10,527 nucleotides of DNA from CAZULF01 sp964621215. GTDB taxonomy: Bacteria > Pseudomonadota > Gammaproteobacteria > UBA1113. The DNA lies in NCBI GenBank assembly GCA_964621215.1, contig CAZULF010000074.1:1-10527 (forward strand). Reading direction: 5' to 3'. Under the pieces are notes generated by a model, which did not search any database, was not told the DNA's origin, and was given only the letters and a program-made list of their open reading frames with translations. Below are positions 1 to 6,600 of the stretch, piece by piece. The translations under genes were made by a program, and so were the position numbers. Positions within the stretch are counted from its first letter, which is position 1. Each line of letters starts with the position of its first letter.

Positions 1-25
1 AAAAAGAGTTACGGGAACTATTTTT

Positions 26-101
26 AGGCCAGTAGCTCAATTGGTAGAGTGGCGGTCTCCAAAACCGCAGGTTGTGGGTTCGAGACCCTCCTGGCCTGCC
101 A
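26..101 (+). tRNA. tRNA-Trp (anticodon CCA)
   Basis: A complete cloverleaf can be drawn. The acceptor stem is AGGCCAG (26-32) with CTGGCCT (91-97), followed by discriminator G98 and an encoded CCA at 99-101. The D-arm is GCTC/GAGT (35-38/47-50) with a GG-containing loop. The anticodon stem GCGGT/ACCGC (52-56/64-68) encloses loop CTCCAAA, so the anticodon at 59-61 is CCA, reading UGG (Trp). The T-arm (74-90) carries loop TTCGAGA. The T-stem has one T-T mismatch (75/89). The gene sits 43 nt upstream of secE with no terminator between them, so it is probably cut out of a longer transcript. The arrangement tuf - tRNA-Trp - secE - nusG is common in proteobacteria; tuf itself would lie upstream of this window. 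Confidence 0.97.
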
Positions 102-144
102 GATAAATCAGTGACTTACATAGATTCAAGAGTAGTAATCAGGC

Positions 145-522
145 ATGAATGCACAAACGGATACAACCGCCAATAAAATTGATTTAGTGAAGTGGGGCGT
201 GATAGCCGTATCGTTTACGGTGGCTTTGTTTCTAAACTACCATTTTGTTCACATTCCTTTACCTATCCGCATGATCGGATGGATTGTTATCTTTGCAGCA
301 TTGTTAGGGCTAGCTGCCTGGACAACGCAAGGACGTAAAGCGGTCGACTTTTTAGGCGATGCGCGCATGGAGTTGCGTAAGGTCACTTGGCCTACCAAGC
401 AAGAAACCGTACAAACAACAGGTATTGTTGTAGCTATGGTGGTTGCTTTTGGATTGTTGATGTGGGGTTTTGATACCTTGCTGATGTTGATTATCGGTTT
501 GCTTACCGGACAAAGAGGCTAA
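145..522 (+). CDS. secE: Preprotein translocase subunit SecE
   Basis: Small inner-membrane subunit of the SecYEG translocon, which clamps SecY and is needed for protein export and membrane insertion. The 125-residue product has three hydrophobic segments (about 17-33, 41-59 and 93-120). This matches the long gammaproteobacterial form rather than the single-span form of many other bacteria. The family hallmark is the amphipathic stretch ELRKVTWPTKQET (76-88) just before the last membrane segment, which packs against SecY. The start is the first ATG in the frame after the tRNA. The upstream Shine-Dalgarno is weak (AAGAG at 128-132, 12 nt before the ATG). nusG follows after 3 nt, so the two are co-transcribed and probably translationally coupled. 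Confidence 0.97.
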   Translation: MNAQTDTTANKIDLVKWGVIAVSFTVALFLNYHFVHIPLPIRMIGWIVIFAALLGLAAWTTQGRKAVDFLGDARMELRKVTWPTKQETVQTTGIVVAMVVAFGLLMWGFDTLLMLIIGLLTGQRG

Positions 523-525
523 GAC

Positions 526-1080
526 ATGTCAGAAGAGACGCAAATTAAAAAACGTTGGTATGTTGTCCAGGCATATTCTGGATACGAGCTCTACGTGAAA
601 AACGCATTGACTGAGCGAATTAAACAAGCGAATTTAGAGCCTTTTTTTGGCGAAATCCTTGTTCCTGAAGAGAAAGTCGTAGAAATGCGAGCAGGGCAAA
701 AGAAAGAAAGCAAGCGTAAATATTTCCCGGGTTATGTCCTGGTGCAAATGGATATGAATGACAATACCTGGCACATGGTACGCAAGACACCTAAAGTATT
801 AGGTTTTATTGGTGGTACCAGTGATAAGCCAGCGCCTATCTCGGATAAAGAAGCGGATGCTATTTTGCATCGCGTTCAAGAAAGTGTTGCGGGTAAAGCT
901 AAACCTAAAACTTTATTTGAAGTGGGTGAGGTTATTCGTGTGACTACAGGGCCATTTGCAGATTTCAATGGTGTAGTTGAAGAAGTTAACTATGAGAAAA
1001 ACCGACTACGTGTAGCTGTCCTCATTTTCGGACGCTCAACTCCAGTCGACTTGAATTTTAGTGAAGTAGAAAAAGCGTAA
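526..1080 (+). CDS. nusG: Transcription termination/antitermination protein NusG
   Basis: NusG binds the RNA polymerase clamp through its N-terminal NGN domain. Its C-terminal KOW domain contacts Rho or ribosomal protein S10, so it suppresses pausing, assists Rho termination and couples transcription to translation. The 184-residue protein is of usual length (E. coli 181). The NGN domain covers about residues 9-125, with RWYVVQAYSGYE at the start and the conserved KYFPGYVLV (65-73). The KOW motif lies at about 133-154 (VGEVIRVTTGPFADFNG), followed by the IFGRSTPVDL segment (167-176), whose Phe matches the S10/Rho-contacting Phe of E. coli. The ribosome binding site AAAGAGG (512-518) overlaps the end of secE, 7 nt before the ATG. 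Confidence 0.98.
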   Translation: MSEETQIKKRWYVVQAYSGYELYVKNALTERIKQANLEPFFGEILVPEEKVVEMRAGQKKESKRKYFPGYVLVQMDMNDNTWHMVRKTPKVLGFIGGTSDKPAPISDKEADAILHRVQESVAGKAKPKTLFEVGEVIRVTTGPFADFNGVVEEVNYEKNRLRVAVLIFGRSTPVDLNFSEVEKA

Positions 1081-1117
1081 AGAATTCTTTGAGGGAATTG
1101 TATCCTCTCGAGAGCAG

Positions 1118-1141
1118 CGAAAGGACCTTGGTGTCCTTTCG
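1118..1141 (+). promoter_or_regulatory. 9-bp perfect hairpin in the nusG-rplK leader
   Basis: CGAAAGGAC (1118-1126) is perfectly complementary to GTCCTTTCG (1133-1141), around a 6-nt loop. No T-run follows, so it does not look like an intrinsic terminator. A weaker 5-bp hairpin (GAGGG at 1091-1095 with TCCTC at 1103-1107) precedes it. It lies just 5' of the L1-binding motif and could protect the 5' end of a processed rplKA mRNA or form part of the leader fold. The function is inferred; only the inverted repeat is seen directly. Confidence 0.6.
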
Positions 1142-1151
1142 AACTATAGCA

Positions 1152-1177
1152 TGGGGAGCCGTAAGGCGTTTGACCCA
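1152..1177 (+). promoter_or_regulatory. L1-binding leader motif controlling rplK-rplA translation
   Basis: The RNA can fold as an outer stem TGGG/CCCA (1152-1155 with 1174-1177), an asymmetric internal loop (GA on one side, GTTTGA on the other), and an inner stem GCC/GGC (1158-1160 with 1165-1167) capped by a GNRA tetraloop GTAA. Two short helices joined by this kind of asymmetric loop resemble the L1 site of 23S rRNA and the known E. coli L11-operon leader. There, excess L1 binds the mRNA and blocks translation of rplK and, through coupling, rplA. The motif ends 17 nt before the rplK start codon and directly abuts the ribosome binding site, as expected for translational repression. Confidence 0.78.
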
Positions 1178-1194
1178 CAACGTGGAGTAATAGT

Positions 1195-1623
1195 ATGGCT
1201 AAGAAGCTAATCGGCAAAATTAAGCTGATTGTACCTGCTGGCGCCGCTAATCCCAGCCCACCAATTGGGCCGGCATTAGGTCAGCGTGGTTTGAATATTA
1301 TGGAATTCTGTAAAGCATTTAATGCCCAAACAGCTAATTTCGAAAAGGGTACCCGTTTATCAGTAACGATTAACGCTTACGCGGATCGTAGTTTTGATTT
1401 TGCAATCAAAACCCCAGTCACAACCGACTTGATCCTCAAGGCGGCTGGCGTGAAGAGCGGCAGTGGTGTACCTAACAAGACAAAAGTGGGCAAATTAACA
1501 CGCAAGCAATTAGAAGAAATTGCTAAAATTAAGACTCCTGACCTCACTGCAGCGGATTTAGTCGCCGCGATGAATACCATCGCAGGTAGTGCTCGCAGTA
1601 TGGGTATTGAGGTGGAGAACTAA
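1195..1623 (+). CDS. rplK: 50S ribosomal protein L11
   Basis: L11 forms the GTPase-associated centre with 23S rRNA at the base of the L7/L12 stalk. It takes part in elongation-factor turnover, in the RelA stringent response and in thiostrepton sensitivity. The product has 142 residues, as in E. coli. The N-terminal domain (about 1-72) contains the proline-rich NPSPPIGPALGQ (19-30), where thiostrepton-family drugs act, followed by NIMEFCKAFNA (34-44). The C-terminal rRNA-binding domain shows KSGSGVPNK (87-95) and the signature GSARSMGIEV (131-140). The ribosome binding site GGAG (1184-1187) lies 7 nt before the ATG. rplA starts 2 nt after the stop, which allows translational coupling, and both are expected to be repressed through the upstream L1 motif. 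Confidence 0.99.
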   Translation: MAKKLIGKIKLIVPAGAANPSPPIGPALGQRGLNIMEFCKAFNAQTANFEKGTRLSVTINAYADRSFDFAIKTPVTTDLILKAAGVKSGSGVPNKTKVGKLTRKQLEEIAKIKTPDLTAADLVAAMNTIAGSARSMGIEVEN

Positions 1624-1625
1624 TC

Positions 1626-2315
1626 ATGGCAAAACTATCAAAACGCATGCAGGCAATCCGTTCTAAAGTAGTACCTGGTAAGGTCTATGCAGTTCGTGAA
1701 GCCATTGAACTTTTAAAAGAAACAGCAACCGCAAAATTTGTGGAAGGCGTGGATGTCATTTTAAATCTCGGCATTGACCCACGTAAAGAAACTGTGCGTG
1801 GTGCGACGGTGTTACCTCACGGTACAGGTCGTACTTTACGCGTAGCGGTATTTGCACAAGGTGCATTAGCTGATGCAGCTAAAGCCGCTGGAGCTGATAT
1901 CGTCGGATTTGAAGATTTAGGTGAAAGTATCAAAGCCGGTAATATGGACTTTGATATCGTTATTGCTAGCCCTGATGCAATGCGTATTGTCGGTCAATTA
2001 GGTCAAGTGTTAGGCCCTCGTGGCTTAATGCCAAATCCTAAAGTAGGTACCGTCACTGCAGATATCGCAGGTGCAGTACAACGCGCTAAAGCGGGTCAAG
2101 TAAGTTATCGTGCTGATAAGGGTGGTATTGTTCACTCTACTATTGGTAAAGCTAACTTTACCGTAGATCAGTTAAAAGAAAATTTAGATAATATCGTTAG
2201 TGCGGTGAAGAAAGCTAAACCAAGCACCTCTAAAGGTATTTATCTTAAGAAAATTAGTCTCTCAACAACTATGGGAGCAGGCGTGCAAGTAGATATATCT
2301 ACTATAGATGCCTAA
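1626..2315 (+). CDS. rplA: 50S ribosomal protein L1
   Basis: L1 builds the mobile L1 stalk near the ribosomal E site, helps release deacylated tRNA, and is the autogenous repressor of its own operon. The 229 residues fit the family (about 230-234). Domain I is made of the two termini (about 1-67 and 159-229) and carries the RNA-binding TMG at 215-217. Domain II is the central part, with the family signature SPDAMRIVGQLGQVLGP (115-131) and GLMPNPKVGTVT (133-144). The start ATG lies 8 nt after GGAG (1614-1617), which is inside the end of rplK. The tight spacing supports coupled translation and regulation from the single L1 site before rplK. A hairpin follows 10 nt after the stop. Confidence 0.99.
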   Translation: MAKLSKRMQAIRSKVVPGKVYAVREAIELLKETATAKFVEGVDVILNLGIDPRKETVRGATVLPHGTGRTLRVAVFAQGALADAAKAAGADIVGFEDLGESIKAGNMDFDIVIASPDAMRIVGQLGQVLGPRGLMPNPKVGTVTADIAGAVQRAKAGQVSYRADKGGIVHSTIGKANFTVDQLKENLDNIVSAVKKAKPSTSKGIYLKKISLSTTMGAGVQVDISTIDA

Positions 2316-2325
2316 ACGAAAACGT

Positions 2326-2350
2326 TGCTCACTCAATTTTTGAGTGAGCA
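2326..2350 (+). promoter_or_regulatory. 11-bp perfect hairpin after rplA
   Basis: TGCTCACTCAA (2326-2336) and TTGAGTGAGCA (2340-2350) form an 11-bp perfect stem with a 3-nt TTT loop. The stem can be extended by a T-G and a G-C pair at its base. There is no T-tract after it on the + strand, and only a short CGTTTTCG on the minus strand, so a classical intrinsic terminator is not supported. It separates the rplKA unit from the rplJL leader. Likely roles are protection of the rplA 3' end, an endonuclease processing site or partial attenuation. None of these can be chosen from sequence alone. Confidence 0.6.
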
Positions 2351-2354
2351 GCTA

Positions 2355-2449
2355 GCGGCCATTGTGATTCAGAACACAAGGCCGTCAAAGACCGCAGGGG
2401 CCAACAGACTTTTAAGCTTGTTGGCTTAATATCCTGCGTAGACGGTGAC
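2355..2449 (+). promoter_or_regulatory. L10 leader (binding site for the L10-L7/L12 complex)
   Basis: This matches the gammaproteobacterial L10 leader both in sequence blocks (GACCGCAGG and CCTGCGTAGACGGTGAC) and in fold. A 5' hairpin pairs CGGCC/TTGTG (2356-2360, 2362-2366) with CACAA/GGCCG (2375-2384). The L10-site proper has a closing stem CCGTC/GACGG (2382-2386 with 2441-2445). It then has an asymmetric internal loop AAAGAC/TA typical of a kinked junction, a stem CGCAGG/CCTGCG (2393-2398 with 2433-2438), and an apical hairpin GCCAACA/TGTTGGC (2400-2406 with 2419-2425). In E. coli, excess L10-L7/L12 binds this structure and represses rplJ and rplL translation. It lies about 115 nt before the rplJ start, as in the known system. 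Confidence 0.92.
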
Positions 2450-2480
2450 TGTCGAAAATTATTACGCTGTCACTGTTTTT
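2442..2480 (+). terminator. Possible attenuator hairpin with T5 overlapping the L10 site
   Basis: ACGGTGAC (2442-2449) can pair with GTCACTGT (2469-2476, one G-T pair), and the helix can continue past a T-T mismatch. A run of five Ts (2476-2480) lies at its 3' edge. Forming it would break the GACGG closing strand of the L10-binding structure, so the two folds exclude each other. The loop is long and the helix modest, so any termination would be partial. The pairing is seen; the function is a weak inference. Confidence 0.3.
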
Positions 2481-2526
2481 GTGATTGTTTGTGTAAACAG
2501 ATAATCATGTAACAGGATCGTAGGGG

Positions 2527-2540
2527 CGATTCACGAATCG
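2527..2540 (+). repeat. Short inverted repeat near the rplJ ribosome binding site
   Basis: CGATTC (2527-2532) and GAATCG (2535-2540) are perfect inverted arms separated by 2 nt. As RNA this gives a 5-bp stem with a 4-nt loop. It ends 12 nt before the strong GGAGG of rplJ and could influence ribosome access. It may also be chance. Confidence 0.35.
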
Positions 2541-2564
2541 TTCGTACTTTTTGGAGGTAAACAA

Positions 2565-3092
2565 GTGACACTTAGATTAGATGATAAAAAAGCTATCGTC
2601 GCAGAAGTTGCTGCCGTTGCTGCTTCAGCACTGTCAGCCGTTGCTGCAGATTATAGTGGTCTTACTGTCACTAAAATGAATGAATTGCGTGCAGTTGCAC
2701 GTAATTCTGGCGTTTACTTACGTGTTGTTAGAAATACACTGGCAAGACGTGCAGTGCAAGGAACCAGTTTTGAGTGCATGAATAGTGTACTCGTTGGTCC
2801 GATGGTATTGGCATTCTCGAAAGAGGATCCCGGTGCCGCTGCGCGATTGTTGCGTGATTTCAGTAAGCAAAATGAGAAGTTAACTGTCAAAATTGTTTCT
2901 ATTGGTGGACAAGTTTATGACGCTAGCAAATTAGATGCAGTTGCCAAGTTGCCAACGCGCGATGAAGCAATTTCTCTATTGATGGGTGTAATGAAAGCCC
3001 CAATCAGCAAGTTTGTTGCGACCCTGGCCGCTCCGGCTGCCAAAGTGGTTCGTACCATCGATGCTGTGCGAGCTCAGAAAGAAGAAGCTTAA
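2565..3092 (+). CDS. rplJ: 50S ribosomal protein L10
   Basis: L10 anchors L7/L12 dimers to the 50S stalk base through its C-terminal helix and, bound to them, represses its own mRNA. The product has 175 residues (E. coli about 165). The N-terminal rRNA-binding domain shows LDDKKAIVAEV (5-15), GVYLRVVRNTLARRAV (49-64) and VGPMVLAFS (77-85). The C-terminal part (about 132-175) is the helical L7/L12-docking tail ending in QKEEA. The start is a GTG. It is chosen because an ideal GGAGG (2553-2557) lies 7 nt upstream and the protein then begins like family members (MTLRLDDKKAIV). Expression should be under control of the L10 leader upstream. rplL follows after 46 AT-rich nt. Confidence 0.98.
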   Translation: MTLRLDDKKAIVAEVAAVAASALSAVAADYSGLTVTKMNELRAVARNSGVYLRVVRNTLARRAVQGTSFECMNSVLVGPMVLAFSKEDPGAAARLLRDFSKQNEKLTVKIVSIGGQVYDASKLDAVAKLPTRDEAISLLMGVMKAPISKFVATLAAPAAKVVRTIDAVRAQKEEA

Positions 3093-3138
3093 TAGTTATA
3101 TTCATTTTAGTAATTTTTAAATTTTAGGAGTTAATCCC

Positions 3139-3516
3139 ATGGCCGTTTCTAAAAATGATATCTTAGAATCCATTTCACAAATGAGCGTGATGGATGTTGT
3201 TGATTTAGTAAAAATGATGGAAGAAAAGTTTGGCGTAACTGCGGCTGTTGCTGCAGCACCCGCTGCCGCTGCTGCTGCAGGTCCTGCTGCTGCTGCGGAA
3301 GAACAAACTGAGTTCTCCATTGTAATGACCGCTTTTGGCGAAAACAAAGTTAACGTCATTAAAGCTATCCGTGAAATCACTGGATTAGGCTTGAAAGAAG
3401 CGAAAGATATGGTAGAAGCAGTTCCTTCTGTAGTGAAAGAAGGCGTTAACAAAGACGAAGCTGCAACTATCAAGAAGAAACTAGAAGAAGCTGGCGCGAA
3501 AGTAGACGTTAAATAA
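3139..3516 (+). CDS. rplL: 50S ribosomal protein L7/L12
   Basis: Acidic stalk protein present in several copies per ribosome, recruiting and activating the GTPase factors EF-Tu, EF-G, IF2 and RF3. The 125 residues show three parts. An N-terminal dimerisation and L10-binding domain covers 1-33. A flexible hinge made almost only of Ala with Pro/Gly covers about 35-53. A globular C-terminal domain covers about 57-125 and carries the factor-binding helix region TGLGLKEAKDMVEAVPSVVK (81-100). A good ribosome binding site TAGGAG (3125-3130) lies 8 nt before the ATG, which suits the high translation needed for a multi-copy protein. The hinge DNA is a low-complexity GCT/GCA/GCC run; this is normal for the family and not a mobile or expanded repeat. 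Confidence 0.99.
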   Translation: MAVSKNDILESISQMSVMDVVDLVKMMEEKFGVTAAVAAAPAAAAAAGPAAAAEEQTEFSIVMTAFGENKVNVIKAIREITGLGLKEAKDMVEAVPSVVKEGVNKDEAATIKKKLEEAGAKVDVK

Positions 3517-3607
3517 ACGTAAATTTTCCCCAGACTTTGAATAGTCTGTTAAAAGGCTGGTGATTTATGTCACTGGCCTTTTGACGTTACGAAATTTATG
3601 TTTTTTT
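3517..3607 (+). promoter_or_regulatory. rplL-rpoB spacer structure: attenuator / processing region
   Basis: The spacer can fold into a three-way junction. The closing helix is ACGTAAATTT (3517-3526) with AAATTTATGT (3592-3601, one G-T pair). Hairpin A is CAGACT/AGTCTG (3531-3536 with 3543-3548). Hairpin B is a 13-bp stem from AAAAGGCTGGTGA (3551-3563) and TCACTGGCCTTTT (3570-3582) with two wobble pairs and a 6-nt loop. The closing helix is followed directly by Ts (3602-3607), ending at the rpoB ribosome binding site. In E. coli the equivalent spacer holds a partial terminator that lowers rpoBC relative to rplJL, and an RNase III cleavage site. The same roles are inferred here. Hairpin B itself is not followed at once by a T-run. 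Confidence 0.65.
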
Positions 3608-3618
3608 GAGGAATATCC

Positions 3619-6600
3619 ATGTCAAATACTTTTACGACGCACTCAACTAATCACTCAACCAAGGAATTATGTCCGCGCGTTTACTTCGGCAAATTGCCTG
3701 AAGTCATGGAAATCAAAGATCTATTGAGTGTTCCTCTTCGTTCGTATGAGGACGACTTTTTACAGAGTAAACTTCCGCCGCACCTGCGTCAAAATCGAGG
3801 TTTGCAGGCAGCCTTATCTTCTATTTTTCCTATCGTTAGCTCTTCCGGTAATGCGAGATTAGAGCTAGTCAGCTATAGTTTAGGTACTCCCGTCTTTGAT
3901 GAAGTCGAATGTAAATTCCGCGGTGCTACCTTAGCAGCTGCCTTACGCATCAAAGTTCGATTAGTTATTTATGACAAAGATTCTCCGGCAGATAATCGTG
4001 CCGTGAAAGATATTCGTGAGCAAGAAGTCTATATGGGTGAAATTCCCCTCATGACCGCCCACGGTACATTCATTATTAATGGTACTGAGCGAGTTGTGGT
4101 TTCTCAATTACATCGCTCGCCTGGTGTGTATTTCGAGCATGATAAAGGTAAAACCCACTCTTCGGGTCGTTTGCTATTCTCCGCTCGCATTATCCCAGAT
4201 CGTGGTTCATGGTTAGATTTCGAATTTGATCCTAAAGATTGCATTTATACCCGTATTGATCGTCGACGCAAATTACCAGTTTCAATCTTATTGCGTGCAT
4301 TAGGATTAAGCGCAGAAGACATTTTGGCTATATTTTTTGATGTTAATACATTCCACTTCCAAGATGGAAAAATTATATTGGATTTAGTGCCATCACGTTT
4401 GCGTGGTGAAATTGCACAGCAAAACATTGAGGATGGCGAAGGCAAAATTATCGTTGAAGCAGGTCGCCCTATTTCCGCGCGCCATATACGCGTTATGGAA
4501 AAAGCGAAATTGTCAAAACTGGAAGTTGCGCCAGAATATTTAATTGGTAAGGTGCTTTCACATGCTTATGTGAATGAGAAGACCGGTGAAATTATTGCTG
4601 AGGCCAACACAGCTATTACGGCTGATTTATTAAATGAATTCAAGAAAGCTAACATTCATAGCGTTGATGTTATCTACACCAACGATCTTGATTGTGGTCC
4701 GTTTGTTTCGGACACGTTACGAGTCGATCCAACTAAGACACGTTTAGAAGCGTTAGTTGAAATTTACCGTATGATGCGTCCAGGCGAACCACCTACCCAG
4801 GACTCTGCTGAAAGCTTATTTGAAAATTTATTTTTCGTTGCGGACCGTTATGACCTTTCTTCCGTTGGTCGTATGAAATTTAATTTGCGTGTCGGTCGCG
4901 AAGAAATTACTGGCGCTGGTACGCTGAGCAATGAAGATATTATTGAAGTCATTCGCACATTGATTCAAATCCGTAACGGTAATGGTGAAGTGGATGATAT
5001 TGATCATTTAGGTAATCGTCGTGTACGTAGCGTGGGTGAAATGGCCACGAACCAATTCCGTATTGGGTTAGTGCGAGTAGAAAGAGCCGTAAGAGAACGT
5101 TTGAATTTGGCGGATTTGGAAAACCTAATGCCGCAAGATTTGATCAACGCTAAGCCGGTAGCGGCAGCGATGAAAGAGTTTTTTAGCTCTAGTCAATTAT
5201 CCCAGTTTATGGATCAAAATAATCCGCTTTCCGAAGTAACACATAAACGACGTGTTTCTGCATTAGGGCCAGGTGGCTTAACACGTGAACGTGCTGGTTT
5301 CGAAGTGCGTGACGTGCATCAAACCCACTATTCACGTTTATGCCCAATTGAAACACCGGAAGGTCCAAACATTGGTTTGATCAACTCCTTAGCAGTATTC
5401 GCACAACCTAACGAATACGGTTTCTTAGAAGCTCCATATTTACGTGTAGTTGATCGTAAAGTTACCGATGAATTGGTTTATCTATCGGCTATTCAGGAAG
5501 GTAATTTTGTTATTGCGCAAGCCAACGCTACCTTGGATGCAAACCGATGTTTAGTCGATACTATGGTACCTTGCCGTTATCACAATGATTTCGCATTTAC
5601 CACACCTGATAAAGTGCAGTACATGGGTGTTTCTCCGAAACAGATCGTGTCAGTCGCTGCATCCTTGATTCCATTCCTTGAGCATGATGATGCGAACCGT
5701 GCGTTGATGGGTTCTAACATGCAACGTCAAGCTGTGCCCACCTTGCGTTCCGACAAACCTTTAGTCGGTACCGGTATGGAGCGTATTGTGGCAGTGGATT
5801 CTGGTGTAGCCTTAATTGCACGTCGCGGCGGTATCGTTGACTCAGTTGATGCCTCACGTATTGTGATTCGTGTCAACGATAACGAAACGCAATCAGGCGA
5901 AGCCGGTGTGGATATTTACAACTTTACTAAATATACCCGTTCCAATCAAAACACCTGCATCAATCAACGTCCGTTAGTACATGTAGGCGAACCCGTTGAA
6001 AAAGGCGATGTTATTGCCGACGGTCCTTCTACTGAATTAGGCGAATTAGCGTTAGGCCAAAATATGTTGGTTGCGTTTATGCCGTGGAATGGTTACAACT
6101 TTGAAGATTCCATTCTTATCTCCGAACGTTTAGTACAAGACGATCGCTTCACGACGATTCATATTGAAGAATTGACCTGTATTTCACGTGATACTAAATT
6201 AGGACCTGAAGAAATTACTGCAGATATTCCTAATGTAGGTGAGCAAGCGTTATCGAAACTTGATACCTCCGGTGTTGTTTACATCGGTGCTGAAGTTGAC
6301 GCCGGTGATATTTTGGTGGGTAAAGTGACACCTAAAGGTGAAACACAATTAACTCCAGAAGAAAAATTATTACGCGCGATTTTCGGTGAAAAAGCGTCAG
6401 ATGTAAAAGATACTTCTTTACGTGTACCCACCGGTATGAATGGTACGGTGATTGACGTGCGAGTATTCACACGCGATGGCGTAGAGAAAGATGTTCGTGC
6501 ACAAGAAATTGAACAAGCTGAATTAGCTAAAGCCAAGAAAGACATCGATGATGAATTGCGTATTCGTGAAGCCGATGTTTATCAGCGTATGGAAAAATTC

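Noticed and set aside
990..1217. A 75-codon minus-strand frame spanning the nusG end and the rplK leader
   Set aside because: It overlaps two conserved genes and the structured leader and resembles no known family.
2291..2300. 10-nt palindrome AGATATATCT as an operator
   Set aside because: It lies inside the last codons of rplA, is short and AT-rich, and has no partner site; chance is likely.
2485..2513. TTGTTT and TGTAAC with 17-nt spacing, and GATAAT at 2500-2505, as a promoter before rplJ
   Set aside because: The hexamer matches are weak or the spacing is wrong, and a start here would bypass the L10 leader; too little to call.
3241..3297. GCTGC-rich low-complexity tract that could look like a simple repeat
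   Set aside because: It encodes the normal Ala-rich flexible hinge of L7/L12.
3117..3473. A 118-codon Ala-rich frame on the minus strand opposite rplL
   Set aside because: It mirrors the GCT/GCA repeats of the L7/L12 hinge and has no independent support.
3581..3609. TTGACG at 3581-3586 as a possible -35 box for an rpoB promoter
   Set aside because: At the normal 16-18 nt spacing the -10 position is T-rich with no TATAAT-like hexamer, and the TTGACG is explained by the base of the hairpin.
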